Assembly: GCF_013409575.1 (NCBI RefSeq)
Contig: NZ_JACCCY010000003.1
Coordinates: 457,001 to 521,000 of the forward strand
Source of the DNA: Macellibacteroides fermentans
GTDB taxonomy: Bacteria; Bacteroidota; Bacteroidia; Bacteroidales; Tannerellaceae
Direction of reading: 5' to 3'
DNA: 64,000 nt
The notes under the pieces are model-generated. The model was not told where the DNA came from, made no database searches, and was given only the letters and a program-made list of their open reading frames with translations. This document shows, in pieces, positions 1 through 7,563 of the stretch; the first letter of the stretch is position 1, and each line of letters begins with the position of its first letter. Position numbers and translations under genes: made by a program.

Positions 1-677
1 TTAACCTGTCCTATTTCCTTATTTACAATTTCATTAGCGCTATCATATGAATCAGATTTCCCAATCAACATACGATCTTCACTTTTGTTTTTTCTAAAAC
101 AGTTTGCATTATAACGAAATACATGATAAGGAATTAGGAGAAAATCTAAAACAAGCATTAGTACAAGTATCAAAAAAATAATTCTAGTGAAAAGGTTATA
201 TTCCGGAATATAAAATAATAGTTTTGGATATGTCCAATATATCATTATTGTTGAGAAATTAAATATAAATAAGACCAAGAATAAGATATAATTCACGAAT
301 CCATCCCAACGACAAATCACGGTTTTATGAATACCAAAAAAACCAACTGTAAATAACAATAAATAACCCTTCCAAATTGGAAATGGACGTTTTCTTTCTT
401 CGGAACTCATAAGATATGAAACCAAAAGAGCCATAAATCCCATTAAAAAAACATATACTACGACTGCATACTTCCAAAAATTGCCTCCTCTATCATAATT
501 TTCTATTCGCTTTTTTATGTTTGAAAAAGAAGCGTCGTCTACGAAAGTTTTTTTCTCGTTAAGCACATTCAATGCTTCAATTGCATTTTTACTTAAAGGT
601 TCTACCTTTTGTTCTTGTTTTTTTGAACAAGAACAAAGAATTATAAGAAATAATAATATAAAATATTTACTTTTCAT
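1..677 (-). CDS. Predicted lipoprotein/polytopic membrane protein, partial (3' end outside window)
   Basis: The reading frame runs from an ATG at 677 off the left edge with no stop, giving 225 visible residues. It opens with a lipoprotein-type signal (hydrophobic residues 6-14, then Cys15 and Cys17). A polar stretch of about 50 residues follows, then four hydrophobic segments near 68-90, 103-116, 127-148 and 165-184. The motif GFFGIHK (112-118) before a further hydrophobic segment faintly recalls TM2 domains, which is weak evidence. Its start overlaps the last 11 bases of the upstream gene, so the two are probably co-transcribed. I do not recognise the family. Confidence 0.7.
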   Translation of the reverse strand, partial: MKSKYFILLFLIILCSCSKKQEQKVEPLSKNAIEALNVLNEKKTFVDDASFSNIKKRIENYDRGGNFWKYAVVVYVFLMGFMALLVSYLMSSEERKRPFPIWKGYLLLFTVGFFGIHKTVICRWDGFVNYILFLVLFIFNFSTIMIYWTYPKLLFYIPEYNLFTRIIFLILVLMLVLDFLLIPYHVFRYNANCFRKNKSEDRMLIGKSDSYDSANEIVNKEIGQV

Positions 678-1365
678 ATATTAGAATTTTATTGTTAGAA
701 ATTGCCTCCATCATGCCTACATACATCACTTCATTGCTTTTATGAGCTGCGGGGTGATAGCTATTTATTAAAAGTAGATTGTGTAATTGGGAATAAAATA
801 TCCAATCATTTACCTCATTGAAAGTAACATCTTTATAAACTAAATCCCGGGCGGCTCTGAAAACTACATCTCCACCGCAAACAATAATATTTCCATTGAG
901 AATATCCAGCTCCCGTCGGATAAAGGAAGCATACTTGGTTGCATGAGTATAAACCACATTGTCGTTAGCAACTGCACCACCGGTTTCTTTCTTTACATTA
1001 ACATAGGCATAAGGATACTCTTGAAGAGCCTTCATCTGATTATGCGGATCGAATGCATCATCAAGGGAAGGATAGGTTGAAGCTGTAATATGAGTTAGAC
1101 CATACAGCCATGCGGAAAGTCTATTAAAAAAGTTTCCATTTGGAGTGAGCCCGTTTATGCTTCCACTCCACTCCCGAACATCTTCGCCGTCGTTATCGTT
1201 TTGTTCTTTTAGAAGAAAAACAATACGACGTTTACTGTTTCTCCATAATAGATCTTCTTTACCTTTTCGATAAATCAAGCCATCATAGCAAAAACCTTGA
1301 TGCCCATTTTGAAGCATAGCATTCTTCCACTCACTAAAGAGCTCGTTTAGTTGTTCATTTATCAT
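667..1365 (-). CDS. Hypothetical protein, possibly uracil-DNA-glycosylase-fold
   Basis: A 232-residue soluble protein with no signal peptide. It has a beta-strand motif RIVFLLKEQND near residue 47, a second strand plus glycine turn NIIVCGGDVVF near 158, and LLINSYHPAAHKS near 198. The order 'strand-loop ... strand-GG ... strand-x-HP' resembles the uracil-DNA glycosylase superfamily, whose second active-site motif begins with HP. The first motif lacks the usual Gly/Asp-rich loop, so the assignment is tentative. The gene overlaps the next membrane-protein gene by 11 bp, which suggests coupling. Function unknown. Confidence 0.75.
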   Translation of the reverse strand: MINEQLNELFSEWKNAMLQNGHQGFCYDGLIYRKGKEDLLWRNSKRRIVFLLKEQNDNDGEDVREWSGSINGLTPNGNFFNRLSAWLYGLTHITASTYPSLDDAFDPHNQMKALQEYPYAYVNVKKETGGAVANDNVVYTHATKYASFIRRELDILNGNIIVCGGDVVFRAARDLVYKDVTFNEVNDWIFYSQLHNLLLINSYHPAAHKSNEVMYVGMMEAISNNKILIYEK

Positions 1366-1850
1366 ATCGCTATCAATTAAGGAGAAGTTGTAACAACGAA
1401 TTTTAAGGTTGACGGTAACTATTTAAGGTTAAGGTCTAAATCTGACCATTTAATAAAAATTCTGTATTAAATTATGGCTTTGTTTGTTCATAAAGTTTCA
1501 GAAAGTATATTACGGTCAATAGTGTTCATTAAAAACTGTTGTAATCAATAATTCTCTGTATTTCTCATTTATTAATTTATTAATGCTGCAAAACTACTAA
1601 TATAATTGAATAAAAAAAATAATATTTTAATTAAATACATTCAACTATAAAAAATCAGAAACATACTTATCCAATCATTCTCGAAATATCTTACAATCCC
1701 TGTGTATACAATCTGTCTATACCAAATTATCGCCAATGATAAACACAGCATCCTTAAGAGTAAATCATTACTTTCAGGCAGATAATTAAGAAAATTAATT
1801 CATAACATCCACCTGAAAGTCAGATTGGTAAGGGTTAATTTCGGCTCTCT
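1366..1850. other. AT-rich intergenic region with one inverted repeat
   Basis: These 485 bp hold no convincing gene. The sequence is very AT-rich, especially 1580-1660. A perfect 9-bp inverted repeat (ACTTTCAGG at 1770-1778, CCTGAAAGT at 1812-1820) lies 31 bp beyond the stop of the small peptide gene and could form the 3' end of its transcript, although no T-run follows. The promoter of the UDG-like gene should lie just above 1366, but I see no clear -7 element. Confidence 0.5.
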
Positions 1851-2030
1851 TTATTTTTTTAATGCGGACATAATTGCACCTGCAGTACATCCAATTGCTC
1901 CCCCAATCAATGCGGGAACCAAAAGAGGAGCACTAAATACCGCAGCAATACCAACTCCAGCTGTGGCTCCAATGCCGGCAATAGTTGTTGTAGTTAGAAC
2001 TGCTTTTCCTTTTTCTTCTTCGCTTGCCAT
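1851..2030 (-). CDS. Small Gly/Ala-rich hydrophobic peptide (59 aa)
   Basis: An ATG at 2030 opens a 59-codon frame ending TAA at 1851. The product starts with a charged head (MASEEEKGKAV) and continues as an almost uncharged Gly/Ala/Ile/Val-rich tail from residue 12 to 57, closing with two lysines. Two hydrophobic stretches (about 17-33 and 36-56) are separated by Pro35 and Pro39 and carry glycine-zipper spacings (G19, G21, G25, G27; G43, G44, G47, G51) and one Cys48. There is no signal peptide and no double-glycine leader at the expected place. A membrane-inserting glycine-zipper peptide, possibly bacteriocin- or toxin-like, is the best description; the function is inference. Hairpins lie upstream at 2094-2138. 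Confidence 0.6.
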   Translation of the reverse strand: MASEEEKGKAVLTTTTIAGIGATAGVGIAAVFSAPLLVPALIGGAIGCTAGAIMSALKK

Positions 2031-2093
2031 AGTTTTCTGATTTTTAAATTATACATTCAATATTAATTCACATGGCAAAAGTCGCAAGAGTAA

Positions 2094-2138
2094 CCGCCAA
2101 TACCTGGCGGCATATCATTTAATTTAAGATTAAATGAT
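2094..2138 (-). repeat. Two adjacent hairpins upstream of the small peptide gene
   Basis: Hairpin one is CCGCCA (2094-2099) with TGGCGG (2105-2110) around a 5-base loop. Hairpin two is ATCATTTAAT (2114-2123) with ATTAAATGAT (2129-2138), a perfect 10-bp stem with a 5-base loop. They lie 64-108 bp upstream of the peptide start, so they may be in its 5' leader. Neither is followed by a T-run, so they are not simple terminators. Confidence 0.55.
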
Positions 2139-2145
2139 GTACAAT

Positions 2146-2183
2146 TATAAAAAAAGTCCCCGGAAATGTTTTCCGAAGGACTT
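2146..2183 (-). terminator. Rho-independent terminator after the DUF2264 gene
   Basis: On the minus strand, AAGTCC (2154-2159) pairs with GGACTT (2178-2183) and CGGAAA pairs with TTTCCG inside it. An unbroken T-run (A-run 2149-2155 on plus) follows. It lies about 100 bp beyond the DUF2264 stop. Confidence 0.75.
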
Positions 2184-2279
2184 CCTGGTAAATGTATGTT
2201 GTCCGGGATTAACATTTTAAATGCAAATCCTGTTTATTTAAGGATCCTATTTTATTTTATATTGGATCTGATTTGGGTA

Positions 2280-3542
2280 TTAATAGTTTACTGCATAATC
2301 CTTTGGGAATTTATCATTTGCAAATGCCTTTTTGGCTGTCCAGTCGGCTGCTGGTGCTGTCCAAAAAGAGTCCGTCGCAGGCAGTCCAAGAGCCAGAAAG
2401 CATTCGGACGTAAGGTACATACTTCCATTGTTGCTATATGAATCACCTAACTCAGGCTGTTTGCCGGCAAATCCGATAGTCAGAAATCCTTCAGCATTAA
2501 AATTAGTGGGATTCGTAAATATCCGTTTTTGTACAGCAGTAAGCGCTGACCTTACCTGCCCTTCGGAAAGCTTTTCGGGCAATAACTTTTTCCAGGCCAG
2601 CAACGATAAGGGCTGGAAAGCTCCTGTACGGTAAGTGAGTGACCGTCCAAAAGGAGGAAAAGTCCCTTCGGGAGATATCATACGCTCCAGTTGTTCCGAA
2701 TAACGCTGAATTCTTTTTAAAGCCTGATTGTACGCTTTCTTTTCCGATTCGCTTTGTTCGGAAAAGACTTCGAGAATCTCCAACAGCATGGGCTGAATTA
2801 CAAACGAATTATAGTAATCGTAATGGAAACGCTCTCCATCCATATACCAACCATCACCTGCATACCATTCATTCATCTTTCTGATGGAAAGGTCTACCCG
2901 CATCGGATCGTACGATTCGCCAACCGACTTAAAAAAGGCTTCATTCATGGCTGCGAAAAGCAACCAATTTGAGTAGGGAGGTTTAACTCGTCTCAATTGT
3001 TTAAGTTCCGATATGATTCTTTCTTTGGTGACCTTATCCTGGGGTTCCCACAATTGTTTAGGTGCTCGTATTAAAGCATTGGAGAAGAATGCCGAATCAA
3101 CAAGCGGCTGTCCTTCGGAATGCCATAACAGATAATCCGGACTTTTAGGATCTACCGAATGAGCATAACTCTGCAAAGCCCACTCCCTAAGTTGTTTTCT
3201 TTGTTTGCCTTCCTGAGTCTCGTCGTCGGGGAGCGAAAGCCACGGGGCCAGGCCGGACATTAAACGGCCGAAACACTCCATATAGGTAACGGATTTATCT
3301 CTTCCATCCCAGGATGGGCTGACTTCAACAGACATTCTTTTTCTGAGTTCACCCTTTGCCATGGCAGATAAAACGGGTTCGGCCATTCTATACATCAAGT
3401 CGCACCAGTATGCTCTGTCATTTCTATCTGTTACATCTGTTTTTTCTGAAGAATTATGTATGCCGACAGCCTGCGTGTCTTGAGTGATAATTCCTAATGC
3501 AGCGCCGGCTGCCATTGTTTTTACAAAATCCCGTCTTTCCAT
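2280..3542 (-). CDS. DUF2264 domain-containing protein
   Basis: A 420-residue protein starting MERRDFVKTMAAGAALG, a twin-arginine-like leader (RRDFVK) typical of Bacteroidetes carbohydrate-associated proteins. The body matches the DUF2264 family, an alpha/alpha-barrel-like fold often found near polysaccharide lyases and hydrolases: early RAYWCDLMYRMAEPVL and CFGRLMSGLAPWL, then a middle section with GDGWYMDGERFHYDYYNSFVIQPML. The residues GDSYSNNGSMYLTSECFLAL near the C-terminus are also typical. It stands alone between two terminators and has its own promoter. The substrate is unknown; export and a role in glycan processing are inferred. Confidence 0.85.
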   Translation of the reverse strand: MERRDFVKTMAAGAALGIITQDTQAVGIHNSSEKTDVTDRNDRAYWCDLMYRMAEPVLSAMAKGELRKRMSVEVSPSWDGRDKSVTYMECFGRLMSGLAPWLSLPDDETQEGKQRKQLREWALQSYAHSVDPKSPDYLLWHSEGQPLVDSAFFSNALIRAPKQLWEPQDKVTKERIISELKQLRRVKPPYSNWLLFAAMNEAFFKSVGESYDPMRVDLSIRKMNEWYAGDGWYMDGERFHYDYYNSFVIQPMLLEILEVFSEQSESEKKAYNQALKRIQRYSEQLERMISPEGTFPPFGRSLTYRTGAFQPLSLLAWKKLLPEKLSEGQVRSALTAVQKRIFTNPTNFNAEGFLTIGFAGKQPELGDSYSNNGSMYLTSECFLALGLPATDSFWTAPAADWTAKKAFANDKFPKDYAVNY

Positions 3543-3610
3543 GTAGTATCAGGTCCTATTATCTTAAATTAGTTTTCTGCAATATTGATAGAATGAACAA
3601 TACGACGTTG

Positions 3611-3639
3611 CAAAAATAACGCTCTTTTTTGTAAAACAA
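3611..3639 (-). promoter_or_regulatory. Promoter of the DUF2264 gene
   Basis: Minus-strand TATTTTTG (3611-3618) fits the Bacteroidetes -7 consensus TAnnTTTG. A TTG (3637-3639) lies 18 bp upstream as a -33 element. The expected leader is about 60 nt. Confidence 0.55.
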
Positions 3640-3660
3640 GTATTATAGTAGAAAACAAAC

Positions 3661-3698
3661 AACTCCCCGCCTCTGATTCATTCATGAAGCGGGGAGTT
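3661..3698 (-). terminator. Rho-independent terminator of the fructan operon
   Basis: A perfect 10-bp stem (AACTCCCCGC 3661-3670, GCGGGGAGTT 3689-3698) lies just past the stop of the fructose permease gene. On the minus strand it is followed by a T-rich tract (GTTTGTTTTC). Confidence 0.8.
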
Positions 3699-3704
3699 GT
3701 GACT

Positions 3705-4850
3705 TTATTTAATCTTTGGGGCCAGAACAACTAAATACATGACACAAATTGTTAGAACAATTACCGCGCCGATCTGTCCCGATAAGGCATCGGAAGCAAT
3801 ACCCATCAACAAGGGGAAGACAGCTCCTCCGGAAATTCCCATTACCATGAGACCGGAGATCTCGTTGTTTCGTTGAGGTAAATGAAGCAGCGCTTGCGAA
3901 AACATGATTGAAAATACGTTGGAATTACCGAACCCGATCAGCGCTACACAGATGTAAAGCGATAAAAGGCTATGTCCGAAATAAAGTCCGCCAACAGCAA
4001 TAACCATGGAGGCAACACTGATTATGAAGAATTTTTTGGCAGAAAAACGGGCCAGGATTATAGCTCCGGAGAAACAACCGAGTGTTCGAAACAGAAAATA
4101 AAGGCTGGTTGAATATCCCGCATCAGCCAAGGTCATGTCCATACGCTCTATCAGCAACTTCGGTGCCGTAAGGTTGATACCTACATCAATACCTACATGA
4201 ACCAAGATGCCCAGGAATAACATAAACACAAGCTTATCACCCAACAAACTAAAGCATTCCGAAAATGTAGACTGTTTTCCTTCAATAGGCTGCTCTTTTA
4301 TATTTGTAAGAGACAAAGTTCCCGCGGCCAATATTGCGATGACTCCAAAAATAGGAAAAAGCATCTTCCAATCGCCGAATGTTATAACTGCCCAAGCAGC
4401 TATAATTGGTGCCAGAAACGAAGCAATCGCTTTAACAAACTGGCCGAGTGTGAGGCTGCTGGCCAATCGGTCGCCCGCAACTATGTTGGCAACCAACGGA
4501 TTTAAAGAGACCTGCATCAATGTATTTCCGATTCCTAACAAAGAAAAAGAAAGCAGCATAAATGCAAAACTGTAACCGACTACCGGAATCAACAAGGCCA
4601 GAGCTGTTACAAGCAGACTGATAACTACTGTCTTTCGCCGGCCGATCTTGTTCATCAGCATGCCGGTTGGAACCGAGAAAATCAGGAACCAAAAGAAAAC
4701 CATGGAAGGCATCAGATTCGCCATGGTATCAGTCAACATAAAATCTTCCTTTATGTAATTCGTAGCAATACCAACCAAATCAACAAAACCCATCGAAAAG
4801 AAAGCAAACATCACCGGGATGATACGTGCATAGGAATTTGAACTTTTCAT
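3705..4850 (-). CDS. MFS sugar (fructose) permease
   Basis: A 381-residue protein with about 12 hydrophobic segments and the MFS loop motif between TM2 and TM3 (GMLMNKIGRRKTVV). It belongs to the FGHS-like sugar:proton symporters of Bacteroidetes. It follows the fructokinase gene by 37 bp and ends the fructan operon, so fructose (or sucrose-derived sugar) is the likely substrate, as for the permease in the Bacteroides thetaiotaomicron fructan locus. That substrate is inferred from neighbours, not from binding residues. Confidence 0.88.
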   Translation of the reverse strand: MKSSNSYARIIPVMFAFFSMGFVDLVGIATNYIKEDFMLTDTMANLMPSMVFFWFLIFSVPTGMLMNKIGRRKTVVISLLVTALALLIPVVGYSFAFMLLSFSLLGIGNTLMQVSLNPLVANIVAGDRLASSLTLGQFVKAIASFLAPIIAAWAVITFGDWKMLFPIFGVIAILAAGTLSLTNIKEQPIEGKQSTFSECFSLLGDKLVFMLFLGILVHVGIDVGINLTAPKLLIERMDMTLADAGYSTSLYFLFRTLGCFSGAIILARFSAKKFFIISVASMVIAVGGLYFGHSLLSLYICVALIGFGNSNVFSIMFSQALLHLPQRNNEISGLMVMGISGGAVFPLLMGIASDALSGQIGAVIVLTICVMYLVVLAPKIK

Positions 4851-4887
4851 AGACTATAATGCATAAAGTAAATACTCGCGTAAATTA

Positions 4888-5742
4888 TCATACGGTCCAC
4901 GCTCCGGCTTTGGTACAAACGTATGCAGCTTTATCAACAGCAAACTGATGCGACTCCTGCAATGATTTTCCCTGAATGAGCGATGAGATGAAAGCCCCCG
5001 TAAATGAATCGCCGGCTCCTACCGTATCCACCACCTTCACTTTGGTTGTTTGAATGCAGGAATAATCGTCTTTTGTAATTACCTTACTATAATCGGCCCC
5101 GGCTGTAAGAATCACTACCTTCAGGTTAAAATGGTTGAGAAACCATCTGCAGGCAGCGTCCTCATCGCATCCATCCAATGGAAACATCTCACGCAGCAAC
5201 TCTAATTCATCATCATTCATTTTAAAAACGTTGCACAACCGAAGAGATTCTTCAATTATCTGCTTCGAATAAAAATGCTGACGAATATTTATATCCAATA
5301 TACGATAGGCACTTTGAGGTACCAGGGATAAAATTTCATGAATGGTACTTCTGGATACTACCGAACGCTGTGCCAATGTTCCGAAACAAATCGCATCGGT
5401 ACGTCTTGCCAGCTGTTTCACCTCATCCGTTGCCGGGATATAATCCCAAGCCACATTCTCTATTATCGTATAATTGGGAATTCCTTCTTTCAGCTGCACC
5501 AATACAGTTCCGGTTGGATAATCCACCCTTTCTATGAAATAGCTTAGTTTTATTTTATCAAGCTCTTGCAAAATTTCATCCCCAAGAGCATCCTTACCGA
5601 TAGCACTGATAGCGTAGCTCTCGGCTCCCAGAAGTGAGGCGTGATAGACAAAATTAACCGGTGCCCCTCCGGCTTTTTTCCCGGATGGAAGCATATCCCA
5701 CAGAAGCTCTCCAATTCCAACAATTACAGGTTTATTTTTCAT
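4888..5742 (-). CDS. PfkB-family carbohydrate kinase, probable fructokinase
   Basis: A 284-residue ribokinase/PfkB-type enzyme. N-terminal GIGELLWDMLPSGKKAGGAP carries the substrate-binding GG signature. The C-terminal DTVGAGDSFTGAF is PfkB signature 2, with the catalytic Asp in GAGD. It should phosphorylate fructose released by the GH32 enzyme and imported by the MFS permease. It sits 46 bp after the GH32 gene and 37 bp before the permease gene in one operon. Fructose specificity follows from context. Confidence 0.9.
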   Translation of the reverse strand: MKNKPVIVGIGELLWDMLPSGKKAGGAPVNFVYHASLLGAESYAISAIGKDALGDEILQELDKIKLSYFIERVDYPTGTVLVQLKEGIPNYTIIENVAWDYIPATDEVKQLARRTDAICFGTLAQRSVVSRSTIHEILSLVPQSAYRILDINIRQHFYSKQIIEESLRLCNVFKMNDDELELLREMFPLDGCDEDAACRWFLNHFNLKVVILTAGADYSKVITKDDYSCIQTTKVKVVDTVGAGDSFTGAFISSLIQGKSLQESHQFAVDKAAYVCTKAGAWTV

Positions 5743-5788
5743 GTGCGTACATTTTATTGTTTGTTGTATCTATTATCGGTTGAAACTT

Positions 5789-7372
5789 TTATTTCCATAT
5801 GGATTTTAATTCGGTAATTGAGGCTTCGCCCAACCGTATCTGTCCGTTCTCGGCAAAGATCTCGATTATATCAAAATCTTCGGTTGGATAGTATAGATCC
5901 GTGATCACCACTTTATTATCCGCTGCAAAAAATTCAAGAGATGTTTTATCCACCACTATTCTCCAGTCAGCGTAATTACCATTTGCAATAAAAGGAACTA
6001 TATGGGTGAGAGCAAACTTTTCCGAGAAAACTTCACCAACGGCATTGGTACGGTCTACATAAAAGAATGAATCCACATTATCGTACCCCACCGTAATATA
6101 TTCTCCACGCGAGTTTTTCAATGTAATACCATACTTGGAGGGGAATCCCATTTTTGTTTTATCTGCAATGTCAAATCGAAGTCTGATGTCTACCGGCGAC
6201 TTGGCAAACGGGATTCTATCCGAGATTGTCATGATGCCTTTTATGTCCTGATTAATAAACTCCACCTTTTCGCCGTACAGTTTTTCAATCTCTTTTACCG
6301 GTTCGGATGTAAGCAGGTAGGTGTCCAGCTCTTTAACCAATCCCAGTTCACGCGGGAAGGTAGCAGCTCCGCTCCACTCGATGCAAGGCTTTTCGCCTGC
6401 ATATTCCCAATTGTTCATCCATCCGATAAGGATCCTGCGGCTTTCGGGAGCGTTGCTCCAGGTTACCCCTGCATAATTATCCTTCCCATAATCCATCCAT
6501 TGGGTTTTGGATTGTGCCGAAATAAATTCTTTTCCATTAAAATCACCTACAAAATATTGGGTTGCAGAACCTCCGGCAGGTCCTCCGGGATTAATGTTGA
6601 CAATCAGTACCCACTTGGTTTCATTGGATCCTTTAACCTGCAACGGGAACAGATCCGGACATTCCCAAACACCTCCATGTTCACCACGCCCCTCTCCGAA
6701 CTCACTCAGATAAGTCCAGTCAAGGCAATTGGGAGATGAGTAGAATTTAATAACCTGCCCTGAAGCGATACTCATAATCCACTGTTTCGAATCATTATGC
6801 CAGATAACTTTTGGATCTCTGAAATCGCGGATTCCGGGATTCTTCACAACCGGATTTCCTTTGTATTTGGACCAGGTACGCCCTTTGTCCAGACTATACG
6901 CGATAGCCTGAGATTCGATTTCGGTAAACCTGCCCTCTTTTTCCGCCTTCATGTCGTGATAGGTAAAAAAGGCAACTAAAGGAGGATTTTCCTTTGTTCC
7001 TAATCCGGAGGTGTTATTGTGGTCGGCAACAGCACTACCGGAAAAGATATAACCCAGACTGTCCGGATAAATTGCTATGGGCATATGCTCCCAGTGAACC
7101 AGGTCTGTGCTGATAGCATGCCCCCAGTGCATCGGTCCCCAAACCGACTTTTCGGGATAATGTTGATAAAACAGATGGTATTCTCCTTTGTAATAAACCA
7201 TTCCGTTGGGATCATTCATCCAATGCTTTTGCGGCGTAAAGTGAACCTGTGGGCGGAACTTTTCCTGAAATTTATTTCCTGCACCTGACTCTTCGTTATC
7301 TTTTGATTTAGTCTGCAGACATGCTGTCGTTAAAAATAACATGGATAGCAAATAGACATACGTTGTTTTCAT
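5789..7372 (-). CDS. GH32 fructan hydrolase lipoprotein (levanase/inulinase/invertase type)
   Basis: A 527-residue glycoside hydrolase family 32 enzyme with a lipoprotein signal (LFLTTAC, Cys18). The five-bladed propeller carries all three hallmark motifs: WMNDPNG with nucleophile Asp54, FRDP with Asp186, and WECPD with acid/base Glu237. A C-terminal beta-sandwich of about 150 residues follows. The acid cluster after the Cys starts several residues in, so surface export is possible but not clear. As the only GH32 in the locus it must supply fructose to the downstream permease and kinase. Levan, inulin or sucrose preference cannot be read from sequence. Confidence 0.93.
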   Translation of the reverse strand: MKTTYVYLLSMLFLTTACLQTKSKDNEESGAGNKFQEKFRPQVHFTPQKHWMNDPNGMVYYKGEYHLFYQHYPEKSVWGPMHWGHAISTDLVHWEHMPIAIYPDSLGYIFSGSAVADHNNTSGLGTKENPPLVAFFTYHDMKAEKEGRFTEIESQAIAYSLDKGRTWSKYKGNPVVKNPGIRDFRDPKVIWHNDSKQWIMSIASGQVIKFYSSPNCLDWTYLSEFGEGRGEHGGVWECPDLFPLQVKGSNETKWVLIVNINPGGPAGGSATQYFVGDFNGKEFISAQSKTQWMDYGKDNYAGVTWSNAPESRRILIGWMNNWEYAGEKPCIEWSGAATFPRELGLVKELDTYLLTSEPVKEIEKLYGEKVEFINQDIKGIMTISDRIPFAKSPVDIRLRFDIADKTKMGFPSKYGITLKNSRGEYITVGYDNVDSFFYVDRTNAVGEVFSEKFALTHIVPFIANGNYADWRIVVDKTSLEFFAADNKVVITDLYYPTEDFDIIEIFAENGQIRLGEASITELKSIWK

Positions 7373-7515
7373 GTAGATCGTTTTAACTCAATGTTTATAT
7401 TAAGATAATTAGTATTAGTTATATGCTTTTAATCCTCATAGACTTCATATTACGATGACTCGTCTTTATCAGATTAATATTCTATCGCATTTAACAATAT
7501 TGATTAGTAAGATTT

Positions 7516-7555
7516 GAAGGCAAACCAAAAATAGTAAAAAAATTGGTTTGCCTTC
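7516..7555 (-). terminator. 13-bp inverted repeat between susD and the GH32 gene
   Basis: Perfect arms GAAGGCAAACCAA (7516-7528) and TTGGTTTGCCTTC (7543-7555) enclose a 14-base loop, 9 bp beyond the susD stop. The T-rich stretch lies in the loop rather than after the stem, so this may be a 3'-end-protecting hairpin or partial attenuator that raises SusC/SusD mRNA over the downstream genes. Confidence 0.55.
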
Positions 7556-7563
7556 TATATTAT

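Noticed and set aside
1825-2040. A 71-codon plus-strand frame opposite the small peptide gene
   Set aside because: It is the antisense of the Gly/Ala-rich minus-strand frame, whose codon pattern and composition are more protein-like.
2166-2441. A 91-codon plus-strand frame overlapping the DUF2264 terminator and 3' end
   Set aside because: It overlaps a terminator stem and the conserved C-terminus of DUF2264 on the other strand.
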